From assembly GCA_025352375.1 (NCBI GenBank), contig JANXTL010000065.1, forward strand, positions 1-46,813: a stretch of DNA of 46,813 nucleotides. The letters are read 5' to 3'. This DNA comes from Acetobacteraceae bacterium. GTDB taxonomy: Bacteria; Pseudomonadota; Alphaproteobacteria; Acetobacterales; Acetobacteraceae. Position numbers and translations under genes: made by a program. Under the pieces are notes generated by a model. It searched no databases and had not been told where the DNA came from. It was given only the letters and a program-made list of their open reading frames with translations. Each line of letters starts with the position of its first letter. Position 1 is the first letter of the stretch. This document shows, in pieces, positions 9,317 through 18,898 of this stretch.

Positions 9317-10081
9317 ATGAAACTGTTCGATATCACCGGCAAAGTCGCCATCGTCACGGGCGGCAATGGGGGCATCGGCCTCGCCATGGCCAGGGGCATC
9401 GCGTCCTGCGGCGCCAACGTCGCGATTGCCGGCCGCAACGCCGAGAAAGCCACGGCGGCCCTGGCATCCCTGCGCGCGTTGGGCGTGCGAGCCGAATTCA
9501 TCGCCGGCGACGTCACGAAGAAGGCCGATTGCCAGCGCCTGATCGCCGAAACCGAGGCCCAATTCGGGCGGGTGGACATCCTGGTCAACAACGCCGGCAC
9601 GTCGATTCGCAAAATGCCGCAGGACTACTCGGAAGACGAATGGCACCAGGTGATGGACACCAACCTGACCAGCGCGTTCCTGTGCTCCCAGGCGGCGTAT
9701 CCGGCGATGGTGAAGGCCGGCGGCGGCAAAATGATCAACATCGGGTCGATGATGTCACTGTTCGGCGCGCCCTACGCGACCCCTTACGCGGCCAGCAAGG
9801 GCGGCATCGTGCAGATGACGAAGTGCCTCGCGACCGCTTGGGCGAAGGACAACATCCAGGTGAACGCGGTGCTGCCGGGCTGGATCGACACCGACTTGAC
9901 GGCGCGCGCCCGAGCACAGGTGGATGGGTTGCAGGCCAGCGTTGAAAGGCGCACGCCCGCCGGCCGCTGGGGCACCCCGCCGGACATGTCGGGGGTGGCG
10001 GCGTTCCTGTCGACCTCGGCGTCGGACTTTGTGACGGGCACGGCGATTCCGGTGGACGGCGGGTTCTCGATCGCGATGTAG
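9317..10081 (+). CDS. SDR family oxidoreductase
   Basis: A 254-residue classical short-chain dehydrogenase/reductase. The cofactor motif TGGNGGIG is at residues 14-21, NNAG at 91-94, and the catalytic S144, Y157 and K161 are all present. The C-terminal 'FVTGTAIPVDGGFSIAM' is typical of gluconate 5-dehydrogenase/3-oxoacyl reductase-like SDRs; the substrate is not determinable. AAGGAA lies before ATG 9317, which rules out the upstream in-frame codon at 9293 that overlaps lpxK. It is 10 bases after lpxK and 5 bases before the TPR glycosyltransferase. Confidence 0.9.
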   Translation: MKLFDITGKVAIVTGGNGGIGLAMARGIASCGANVAIAGRNAEKATAALASLRALGVRAEFIAGDVTKKADCQRLIAETEAQFGRVDILVNNAGTSIRKMPQDYSEDEWHQVMDTNLTSAFLCSQAAYPAMVKAGGGKMINIGSMMSLFGAPYATPYAASKGGIVQMTKCLATAWAKDNIQVNAVLPGWIDTDLTARARAQVDGLQASVERRTPAGRWGTPPDMSGVAAFLSTSASDFVTGTAIPVDGGFSIAM

Positions 10082-10086
10082 CCGCG

Positions 10087-12252
10087 ATGTTCCAGCAGGC
10101 CGTCATGCTGTACCAGCAACGCCGTCTGCCTGAGGCAGACAAGCTGCTGGGACAGATTCTGCAACGCGCGCCGGCCGATGTGGGCGCGTTGCATTTGGCG
10201 GGGCTGATCGCGCAGGAGACCGGGCGGCTGCAACGGGCGGCGACTCTGTTGGGCAAGGCGGTCAGGTTGAACCCGCGCACAGCGCCGTTGCTCGACGCGC
10301 TGGCTGGGGTGCTGAACGACCTCGGTCAGAGGCAGGAAGCGCTGGCGCATTGGGACCAAGCGGTTCAGGCCGATCCGGGTTTCGCCGATGCATGGGTCAA
10401 TCGCGGGACGTTGCTGAAGGTCTTAGATCGCGTGGAGGAGGCGCTCGCCAGCTATGATCGGGCGCTGTCGCTTGAGCCGAACTTCGCCGAAGCCCACTAC
10501 AATCGGGCGCTGGCGCTGAGCCAGCTCAAGCGATTCGAAGCCGCACTGCAAAGCTGCAACCGGGCCATAGCGCTGACGCCCGGATTTGCCGAGGCGCATT
10601 TCAGCCGAGGCACCATCCTGGCCGATCTGAAACGCGACGCGGAAGCCATGACCAGCTTTCGCCAAGCCATCGCGCTAAAACCGGACCACGCCGAGGCCTA
10701 TTATAATATCGGAACTTCCCTGCTCGGGCTGTCCCGCCTTCGGGAGGCCATCGAGCTTTTCGACCGAGCGATTGTGTTGAAACCGGATCATGCCGACGCC
10801 TATCACAATCGCGGGGTCGCGCAGGAGGAATTGGGGCTGTTTGACGCCGCGATCGAGAGCCAGGAGAAAGCCCTGGCGCTGCGACCGGGCTTCGAATTTC
10901 TCGATGGCGACCTGCTGCAGCTGCGATTGACGGTTTGTGACTGGGACGGTCTGGACCCCACGCTTACTCGGATTTCCGAACGAGCGGCGAGGGGGGAGCG
11001 GATTTGTTCGCCGTTCGCCTCGCTGCTGGCGATCGCCGACCCGGCGCTGCAACGGCGGGCGGCGGAGATTTATGCCGCGGCTAAATATCCGGCGGATAAA
11101 CGGTTGGGGCCAATTGCGCCCGGGCCCCCGGGGGACAAGATCCGTGTCGGCTATTTCTCGGCGGATTTTCGCGAACATCCAGTATCGCAGCTGATGATTG
11201 GCCTGTTCGAAAACCACGACCGGGCGCGGTTTCACGCCGTCGGGTTCGCGTTCGGCCCCGTGACCGGCGACGCCATGGCGGCCAGAGTAGCCGCAAGTCT
11301 CGATGCATTCATCGACGTGCGGGGCATGTCCGATCAAGCGGTGGCACAACTTGCGCGTGACGAAGAGATCGACATCGCGATCGACCTAAGCGGCTACACG
11401 AAACATGCTCGGACGGGAATTTTCGCGTTTCGGGCAGCGCCGGTTCAGGTCGGATATATCGGGTACCTAGGGACCATGGGCGCGGATTACATCGACTACA
11501 TCCTGGCCGACCGCGTGATGGTTCCCGATTCGGCGCGACGGTATTACACGGAGAAAATCGCGCACCTTCCATGCTACCAATCCAACCCAGCCGACCGTTC
11601 GGTATCCATTACGCCGGTATCCCGAGCGGATATCGGCCTGCCCGAGGTTGGGTTCGTTTTTGGCTGCTTCAACAATAATTTCAAAATTCTTCCGGCTGTT
11701 TTCAGCGCCTGGGTTCGTATTCTGACAGCGGTACCAGGTAGCGTGTTGTGGCTTTACATCACGGGCGACGCTGCGGAGCGAAACATCCGCGCCAGCGCGG
11801 CTGCCATGGGCCTCGATCCTACCCGAATCGTTTTCGCTCGGCGAACGCCCCACCCCGAATATCTGTCGCGGCTTCGACTCGCGGATTTGTTCCTGGACAC
11901 CTCGCCCTATAACGCCGGCACCACGGCCAGCGACGCGCTGTGGATGGGGCTGCCGGTGCTGGCCCGGCTGGGCGAAACGTTCGCTGGACGGATGGCTGCC
12001 AGTCTGTTGACCGCAATCGAGGTGCCTGAGCTAATCGCTTCATCATTGAAAGAATATGAAGCGATGGCGATTGCGCTCGCGCAGGACCCCTGCCGCTTGG
12101 CCGACATCAAAAGAAAATTGACGCATAATCGCGCGACGTCGCGCTTATTCGATACAGAACGGTTCGCGCGGAATATGGAGACCGCGTACACCGCGATAAT
12201 CGCACGTTACCAAGCTGGACTGCCGCCCGACCATATTCAGGTCGAGGACTAG
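10087..12252 (+). CDS. TPR protein with O-GlcNAc transferase (GT41, SPINDLY-type) catalytic domain
   Basis: A 721-residue protein. Residues about 1-270 hold roughly seven tetratricopeptide repeats of the pattern 'ALASYDRALSLEPNFAEAHYNRA'. Residues about 345-715 form a GT41 domain: 'IRVGYFSADFREHPVSQLM', 'DIAIDLSGYTKHARTGIFAFRAAPVQVGY', 'GVFGCFNNNFKI'-type strand region, and the UDP-sugar-binding 'LFLDTSPYNAGTTASDALWMGLPVL'. Bacterial members glycosylate proteins such as flagellins or use unknown acceptors. The gene follows the SDR by 5 bases and converges on glpK. Confidence 0.9.
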   Translation: MFQQAVMLYQQRRLPEADKLLGQILQRAPADVGALHLAGLIAQETGRLQRAATLLGKAVRLNPRTAPLLDALAGVLNDLGQRQEALAHWDQAVQADPGFADAWVNRGTLLKVLDRVEEALASYDRALSLEPNFAEAHYNRALALSQLKRFEAALQSCNRAIALTPGFAEAHFSRGTILADLKRDAEAMTSFRQAIALKPDHAEAYYNIGTSLLGLSRLREAIELFDRAIVLKPDHADAYHNRGVAQEELGLFDAAIESQEKALALRPGFEFLDGDLLQLRLTVCDWDGLDPTLTRISERAARGERICSPFASLLAIADPALQRRAAEIYAAAKYPADKRLGPIAPGPPGDKIRVGYFSADFREHPVSQLMIGLFENHDRARFHAVGFAFGPVTGDAMAARVAASLDAFIDVRGMSDQAVAQLARDEEIDIAIDLSGYTKHARTGIFAFRAAPVQVGYIGYLGTMGADYIDYILADRVMVPDSARRYYTEKIAHLPCYQSNPADRSVSITPVSRADIGLPEVGFVFGCFNNNFKILPAVFSAWVRILTAVPGSVLWLYITGDAAERNIRASAAAMGLDPTRIVFARRTPHPEYLSRLRLADLFLDTSPYNAGTTASDALWMGLPVLARLGETFAGRMAASLLTAIEVPELIASSLKEYEAMAIALAQDPCRLADIKRKLTHNRATSRLFDTERFARNMETAYTAIIARYQAGLPPDHIQVED

Positions 12253-12254
12253 AA

Positions 12255-12280
12255 CGTGCTGATTGTAAACGGTCAACACG
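12255..12280. terminator. Possible bidirectional stem-loop between convergent genes
   Basis: An imperfect inverted repeat, CGTGCTGA (12255-12262) with TCAACACG (12273-12280), lies 3 bases after the GT41 stop and 28 bases past the glpK stop on the other strand. One G-U pair is needed and the T-run is short (TTTTT at 12293), so this is only a weak terminator candidate. Confidence 0.25.
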
Positions 12281-12307
12281 CTCTGGTAGTTGATTTTTAG
12301 CGCAGAT

Positions 12308-13765
<1,458 letters not shown>

Positions 13766-13849
13766 AGTATTCTCCCAAACGCCAGGCAGACTAGACCAAT
13801 CATGGCCGCTCGGCCCACACTCCCGCCGCGCAACTCGAGGAACCGCCGC

Positions 13850-14578
13850 ATGTCAGCACGTTTCGCAGGACGCACCGCCATCGTCACGGGAGGGGTTTCC
13901 GGCATCGGCGCCGGGGTAGCACGCCGCCTCGTGGCCGAAGGTGCGACGCTCAGCCTGTGGGACATGGACGCGGCCAAGCTGGCGAAGTCAGGTGCGGCGC
14001 ATACCGTCGCCCTCGACATCGCCGACCCCGATGCGGTTCACAAAGCCGCCGCCGCGTCCGCCGCGGCATTGGGGAAAATCGATATTTTGATTGCATCGGC
14101 GGGCATCACCGGCCCGAATCACCCGACTTGGGAATACCCGGTGGCGGCCTGGGATCGGGTGATCGACGTGAACCTGAAGGGCGTTTTCTACTCCAACAGC
14201 GCCGTCGTGCCGTTCATGCAAGCGAACGGGTACGGAAGGATCGTCAACATCGCGTCCATCGCGGGAAAGGAGGGCAATCCAATGGCATCCGCCTATTCCG
14301 CATCGAAAGGCGGGGTGATCGCGCTGACGAAATCGTTGGGCAAGGAGCTCGCGCCAACCGAAATCCGGGTGAACTGCGTCACCCCCGCCGCCGTGCGCAC
14401 GCCGATTTTCGATCAGATGACGCAACAGCAGATCGACTGGATGCTGTCGAAAATTCCCATCGCGCGGTTTGGCGAGATCGACGAGATTGCCTCGCTGATC
14501 CTTTGGCTGGCGAGCGAGGAGGCCAGTTTTTCCACCGGCGCCGTGTTCGACATCTCCGGCGGGCGCGCGACTTACTGA
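13850..14578 (+). CDS. SDR family oxidoreductase
   Basis: A 242-residue classical SDR with cofactor motif TGGVSGIG (13-20), the catalytic S136, Y149 and K153, and the C-terminal '[16 protein letters not shown]'. The helix-D motif is 'SAGI' rather than NNAG. ATG 13850 has GAGGA nine bases upstream; the longer in-frame reading back to 13064 is antisense to glpK and not real. It is followed after 11 bases by the amidase and probably co-transcribed. Sequence style is close to 3-oxoacyl-reductase-like or sugar-acid dehydrogenases; substrate unknown. Confidence 0.9.
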   Translation: MSARFAGRTAIVTGGVSGIGAGVARRLVAEGATLSLWDMDAAKLAKSGAAHTVALDIADPDAVHKAAAASAAALGKIDILIASAGITGPNHPTWEYPVAAWDRVIDVNLKGVFYSNSAVVPFMQANGYGRIVNIASIAGKEGNPMASAYSASKGGVIALTKSLGKELAPTEIRVNCVTPAAVRTPIFDQMTQQQIDWMLSKIPIARFGEIDEIASLILWLASEEASFSTGAVFDISGGRATY

Positions 14579-14589
14579 AAGGGCGAACC

Positions 14590-15999
14590 ATGCACTCCGA
14601 CGAATTGGGCTTCATGCCGGCCACCGAGCTGGCCGAACGCATCCGCACGAAGAAAATTTCCCCGGTCGAGTACACGCGCGATCTGATCCAACGGATCGAA
14701 ACGCTGGAACCGCGCGTCAATGCCTTCGCCCACCTTGCCGCGGATCAGGCGATGGATGCCGCGCACAAGGCGGAGGCCGCATTGATGTCTGGCGCCCGCA
14801 TCGGCCGGCTGCACGGCGTGCCCGCCACTATCAAGGACCTGGTCATCACCAAGGACATGCCGACGCAAAGCGGCAGCATGATTTTCCAAAAACACCAGCC
14901 GACCGAGGACTCCCCCGTCGTGCCGCGCCTGCGGGCGGAAGGCGCGATTATCCTGGGCAAGACCACGACGTCGGAGTTCGGTTGGACCGGCGTGTCCCAT
15001 TCGCCGCTGACCGGCATTACGCATAATCCCTGGAAATACGGTTACAATGCGGGCGCTTCCAGCGCCGGCGCGGGGGCGGCCTCCGCCGCCGGCTATGGCC
15101 CGTTGCACCAAGGCAGCGACGGAGCCGGATCGATCCGCATGCCTAGCCATTTTTGCGGCGTGTTCGGGATCAAGCCAAGCTTCGGGCGGGTGCCGTACTA
15201 CCCGGTCAGCACAGGGGACATGACCTCGCATATGGGCCCGATGTCCCGAACCGTCGCCGACAGCGCGCTGATGCTGGAGGTCATGGCTGGCCCCCATCCG
15301 TTGGACTACACCACGCTGGAAGCTGGTCCGGCACACTACCTCGCGCGGTTGCATGAAGGTGTGAAAGGTAAGCGCATCGCCTTCAGCCCCGACCTTGGCC
15401 ATGCCCGCGTGGACCCGGACGTCGCCGCCCTGGTGCGCAAAGCAGCCGAACGTTTCACCGAACTCGGCGCCACGGTGGAGGAAGTGAAAACTCCCTGGGC
15501 GACGCCTGGACCTGAACTGGTCCGATTCTTCTGGTCGGCGCATCTGACCCGGCTACAGCCGTATCTGGAAAAATGGGAATCCCAGATGGACCCCGGTCTG
15601 GTCGCCTGCATCAAAGCCTCGGAAAACGTTTCCATCGCCGAATACCAGGCCGCGCGGGAGCGCAAGATGCCCTACATCGCCGCGATCCACCGCTGGTTCG
15701 AGGATTGGGATTTCCTGCTCACCCCCAGCGTGTCCGTCGCTGCCTTCCCGGCCGAAAAACTGATGCCCGACCATTGGCCGCAACACGCTTGGGATTGGGT
15801 GAGCTGGGCCGAGTTCTCCCACCCCTTCAACATGTCCTGGAATCCCGCCGCCAGCGTGCCCTGCGGTTTCACCGCCGAGGGCCTACCGGTCGGCCTGCAA
15901 ATCGTCGGTAAGCGGTTCGACGATCTGGGCGTGCTGCAAGCCTCCGCCGCGTTCGAGCAGGCGCAACCCTGGGCGCACAAACGCCCACCCCTGGCCTAA
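14590..15999 (+). CDS. Amidase signature family protein
   Basis: A 469-residue amidase. The Ser-cisSer-Lys triad can be placed at K82 ('ATIKDL'), S157 ('AGASSAGAG') and S181 ('GSDGAGSIR'), with the 24-residue spacing seen in the family. Two otherwise conserved glycines of the GGSSGG core are Ala here (GASSAG), and the third Gly of the xGSDxGGSIR box is Ala, so it belongs to a divergent subgroup with the catalytic residues kept. A C-terminal 'FNMSWNPAASVPCGFTAEGLPVGLQIVG' is typical. Members hydrolyse diverse amides; GatA function is unlikely because there is no gatB/gatC context. Confidence 0.9.
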   Translation: MHSDELGFMPATELAERIRTKKISPVEYTRDLIQRIETLEPRVNAFAHLAADQAMDAAHKAEAALMSGARIGRLHGVPATIKDLVITKDMPTQSGSMIFQKHQPTEDSPVVPRLRAEGAIILGKTTTSEFGWTGVSHSPLTGITHNPWKYGYNAGASSAGAGAASAAGYGPLHQGSDGAGSIRMPSHFCGVFGIKPSFGRVPYYPVSTGDMTSHMGPMSRTVADSALMLEVMAGPHPLDYTTLEAGPAHYLARLHEGVKGKRIAFSPDLGHARVDPDVAALVRKAAERFTELGATVEEVKTPWATPGPELVRFFWSAHLTRLQPYLEKWESQMDPGLVACIKASENVSIAEYQAARERKMPYIAAIHRWFEDWDFLLTPSVSVAAFPAEKLMPDHWPQHAWDWVSWAEFSHPFNMSWNPAASVPCGFTAEGLPVGLQIVGKRFDDLGVLQASAAFEQAQPWAHKRPPLA

Positions 16000-16005
16000 C
16001 CCCTC

Positions 16006-16294
16006 ATGCGGGACGCCATCGCCGCCTTCCTGCTCGGCTATGCTCGGGTCCGGGCACCCGCGGACCTTTCCCGGCGCGGTTTGGTTCTTCGTCAGCATGA
16101 CCGCCGCGGCGGCAGCACTGGCGCTGACCGTCTGGATCACCTACCGTTCCGCTGATCGGGTCGCCCGCATGACGGGTCCGACTGGCAGCCGCACGATCAC
16201 GCGGCTGGCGGCGTTCCCACTACTGTGCATTGGCGTGCAAATCTTGATCACCGGGGTTGAAGATGTGCTGGGGCCGCTGCTGGCCCAGCGCTAA
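16006..16294 (+). pseudogene. marC-family membrane protein gene with internal deletion
   Basis: ATG 16006 opens with 'MRDAIAAFLLGYA', which matches the start of MarC/UPF0056 integral membrane proteins. Within TATGCTCGGG (about 16039-16048) the reading jumps, in another frame, to 'LGSGHPRTFPGAVWFF' and then to an intact MarC C-terminus ('WITYRSADRVARMTGPTGSRTITRLAAFPLLCIGVQILITG'). About 110 residues containing the first transmembrane helices are missing compared with the usual length near 210. The surviving 84-codon ORF (16040-16294) has no ribosome site. This is read as a deletion pseudogene; homology is by recognition, not alignment. Confidence 0.72.
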
Positions 16295-16327
16295 ACGCCG
16301 GTTCGGAACCACATAAGGAGGAAACCA

Positions 16328-16837
16328 ATGGCCTATTCCATCTACGATGCCACCGCGCCGCTCTGCGCCCAACAGCTGACGGCCCTGCTCGGTATTTGCG
16401 ACAAAGCCGCCGCGCATTGCGCTGAGAAGAAGATCGACGAAGCCTGGCTGCTGACCGATCGTCTGGCGCCGGACATGTTCAGCCTCGGCCGGCAAATCCG
16501 TCAGGCGTGCGATTTCGGCCGCAATACGGTCGGGCGGCTGGCCGGTGTCGCGGGCCCCGATTTCCCGGCCGTGGACCCCACCACCTTCGCAGAAGCGAAG
16601 GATCGAATTCAGAAGTCCCTCGACTTCGTGAAAAGCATTACCCGCGCGCAGCTCGAGGGTTCGGAAGACAAGCAGGTCAGCTGGACCGCCGGCACGCGGG
16701 AGATGTCGTTCAAGGGCGATGCCTACGCGCGTTGGTTCGCTCTGCCGAACTTCTATTTCTTCTGCACCACCGCATACAACATCCTGCGCCATCGCGGCGT
16801 GGAAGTGGGCAAGGGCGACTTCCTCGGCCCCAGATAA
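16328..16837 (+). CDS. DUF1993 family protein
   Basis: A 169-residue soluble protein beginning 'MAYSIYDATAPLCAQQLTALLGICDKAAAH', with an all-helical DinB-like layout and the family-typical 'FALPNFYFFCTTAYNILRHRGVEVGKGDFLG' C-terminus. The His in the C-terminal helix could belong to a metal site as in DinB-type folds, but this is inference. AAGGAGG is well placed before ATG 16328. Function unknown. It lies 92 bases upstream of dnaN, in the place where dnaA is often found. Confidence 0.87.
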   Translation: MAYSIYDATAPLCAQQLTALLGICDKAAAHCAEKKIDEAWLLTDRLAPDMFSLGRQIRQACDFGRNTVGRLAGVAGPDFPAVDPTTFAEAKDRIQKSLDFVKSITRAQLEGSEDKQVSWTAGTREMSFKGDAYARWFALPNFYFFCTTAYNILRHRGVEVGKGDFLGPR

Positions 16838-16929
16838 ACGGGCAATAATCGACGCTTGGCGCGGATCGGGGCACATTGCTAAGGTGTGGCCCGATTCGCG
16901 CCTCGACCGGGCATTGGGGATTTGACACG

Positions 16930-18054
16930 ATGAAGCTTAAGGCCGACCGCGCCACGCTGCTAAAAGCCCTGGCGCATGTCCAGAGCGTGGTGGAGCGGCG
17001 CAACACCATCCCCATCCTCGCCAACGTGATGATCGCGGTGCGGGACGGCAAGCTTTCGCTCACCGCGACCGACATGGAAATCGCCGTTGTCGAGGACGTG
17101 GCCGCCACCAGCAGCCGCAACGGCGCATGCACCGCGCCCGCCGCGACGCTGTACGAGATCGTACGCAAATTGCCCGATGGTGCCGACGTCGAACTCGATC
17201 ACCCCGGCGGCGACGCCCAATTGGCGCTGCGGGCCGGGCGTTACGCCACGTCTCTGGTCGTTCTGCCGGTCGACGATTTCCCGTCGATGACCGCTGGGGT
17301 GCTACCGCACCGCTTCAACCTCTCGGCGCAGACTCTGCGCGCACTGGTCGATCGCACCCGGTTCGCCGTCAGTACCGAGGAAACCCGTTATTACCTCAAC
17401 GGCATTTACCTGCATGCCGCCGAAAGCGAAGGGACCAAAGTCCTGCGCGCCGTCGCCACCGACGGACACCGACTCGCGAGGGTCGAAGAACCCCTGCCCG
17501 AGGGCGCCGAAACCATGCCCGGCGTCATTATCCCCCGGAAGACCGTGAACGAACTGCGCAAGCTGATCGACGAGGTCAACGGCAACGTCGAAATCGCGCT
17601 GTCCGATACCCGCATCCAATTCAAGGTCGACCAGATCCTACTGACCAGCAAGCTGATCGACGGCACCTTCCCCGAATACGAGCGAGTTATCCCGCGCGGC
17701 AACGACAAGGTTCTGCGCGTCGGCAAGAAAGATTTCGCCGACGCCGTGGGCCGCGTGGCGGCGATTTCGTCCGAACGCTCCCGCCCGGTGAAACTCTCGC
17801 TAGCCCGTGACCTGCTGACGCTATCGGCGGCGAGCCCCGAGCAGGGGACGGCGAGCGAGGAACTGGACGCCGATCACGTCAAGTATGACTCCGGTCCGCT
17901 CGAGATCGGCTTCCAGGCACGGTATCTGAACGACATCACCGACCAGATCGGAGAAACGGTGGAGTTTCGGTTCGCCGACGGCTCCGCCCCAACCGTTGTC
18001 CAGGACGCCGCCGACGCCAGCGCGCTGTACGTTCTGATGCCGATGCGAGTTTGA
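16930..18054 (+). CDS. dnaN: DNA polymerase III subunit beta (sliding clamp)
   Basis: A 374-residue clamp subunit beginning 'MKLKADRATLLKALAHVQSVVERRNTIPILANV', with the canonical 'VATDGHRLA' and 'FPEYERVIP' segments and the C-terminal 'YVLMPMRV' that lines the partner-binding pocket. It dimerises around DNA as the processivity factor for replication. ATG 16930 was chosen because the family starts here; the in-frame extension to 16876 adds an unrelated peptide. dnaA is not upstream and recF is displaced by about 7 kb. Confidence 0.97.
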   Translation: MKLKADRATLLKALAHVQSVVERRNTIPILANVMIAVRDGKLSLTATDMEIAVVEDVAATSSRNGACTAPAATLYEIVRKLPDGADVELDHPGGDAQLALRAGRYATSLVVLPVDDFPSMTAGVLPHRFNLSAQTLRALVDRTRFAVSTEETRYYLNGIYLHAAESEGTKVLRAVATDGHRLARVEEPLPEGAETMPGVIIPRKTVNELRKLIDEVNGNVEIALSDTRIQFKVDQILLTSKLIDGTFPEYERVIPRGNDKVLRVGKKDFADAVGRVAAISSERSRPVKLSLARDLLTLSAASPEQGTASEELDADHVKYDSGPLEIGFQARYLNDITDQIGETVEFRFADGSAPTVVQDAADASALYVLMPMRV

Positions 18055-18066
18055 CGGCGTCCTATC

Positions 18067-18567
18067 TCATGGTCGGGCCTGACCCGGCCACCTCAGGCCC
18101 GTTGGCCGCATCATGATCGGGCCTCGGTGCCCGGCGACGAGCGGTCCAAGCCCAACCATGACGGTGGCCGGACTCGCCGAAACCATCTGCGCCAACGTCC
18201 GGTATCCCGCTTCGTTCGGGTGTAATTTGTCGCCCCCGACGTAGGGGCCGGTGTCGATCGTCCTGTCCCCAAACCGTCTCGCGATCGTTTGAATGGCCGC
18301 GCGTGCGTCGCCATGCCCGAACGGCAGCAACCAGATCACGGTCCTGGCGGTCACCGCCGATCGCACTCGAGCCAGACTTTCCAGCGTGTGCGCCCCGGCA
18401 CCGTCGTTGACCCCCAGGCTGATCACGACCTTATCGGCGCGGTACGGCGACAGGCGTTCGATAACATAGCGTGCCGACGTGATGCCCACCTCGGCCTCGA
18501 TACGGCATTGCGGCAGTTGCTGACCGACGCCGACGGCCAAGCTGTCTCCCAACGATAAGCAGAACAT
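18067..18567 (-). CDS. Compact SGNH/GDSL hydrolase-like protein
   Basis: A 166-residue protein, essentially a bare SGNH fold without signal peptide. Block I is 'LGDSLAVGVG' (Ser nucleophile about residue 8), block III is 'SLGVNDG' (oxyanion Asn), and block V is 'DKLHPNEAGY' (Asp and His of the triad). ATG 18567 was preferred over 18582 because GGGAGG lies 5 bases upstream of it. It is last in a minus-strand series with the small membrane protein, MBOAT and SGNH lipoprotein genes. It closely resembles the protein at 22523-23119 in all three blocks. A role in envelope O-acetyl turnover is inferred from context; with no signal peptide its location is uncertain. Confidence 0.78.
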   Translation of the reverse strand: MFCLSLGDSLAVGVGQQLPQCRIEAEVGITSARYVIERLSPYRADKVVISLGVNDGAGAHTLESLARVRSAVTARTVIWLLPFGHGDARAAIQTIARRFGDRTIDTGPYVGGDKLHPNEAGYRTLAQMVSASPATVMVGLGPLVAGHRGPIMMRPTGLRWPGQARP

Positions 18568-18623
18568 AGCGATGCCTCCCATTCCGGAGGCAAAGCATTT
18601 AACAGCGAAAGGTAAAGAAAGTC

Positions 18624-18890
18624 TTAACGGGAGCCAAAAAACTTCGCGGCCTCCATATCTCTGACCGCTTCATGCAGCCATTTGTAGGGCTGGTTCAAAC
18701 CCGTCCGTTCTCCCAAGGCTTGGACCTTAGGCGCCCAATCCCGCAGCGTGTCATTGCCCTGGTTCGTGCCCACCGTATCCAGCCAGGCGGCCAGCGGGGT
18801 CGTGCCAAGGGCGGCGCTGACAGTACCGCCGAGCACATACAGAATCGCCAGTCCGAATGGCGTCACCCTGCCTTTGGTTCGCGGAACCAT
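18624..18890 (-). CDS. Small single-pass membrane protein in the O-acetylation operon
   Basis: An 88-residue protein starting at ATG 18890, preceded by a strong GGGGGG-type ribosome site and 8 bases after the MBOAT stop. A membrane helix ('FGLAILYVLGGTVSAALG') spans about residues 12-30, and the remaining 58 residues look periplasmic and helical ('WAPKVQALGERTGLNQPYKWLHEAVRDME'). No family is recognised. It may be the membrane-anchor part of an AlgJ/AlgX-like partner reduced to a separate peptide, or a small accessory subunit of the MBOAT. The longer in-frame ORF to 19268 is antisense-frame noise inside the MBOAT gene. Confidence 0.7.
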   Translation of the reverse strand: MVPRTKGRVTPFGLAILYVLGGTVSAALGTTPLAAWLDTVGTNQGNDTLRDWAPKVQALGERTGLNQPYKWLHEAVRDMEAAKFFGSR

Positions 18891-18898
18891 CGTCCCCC

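Noticed and set aside
16838-16929. Search for dnaA or an origin just upstream of dnaN
   Set aside because: Only 92 bases separate DUF1993 and dnaN; no DnaA-box cluster is seen.
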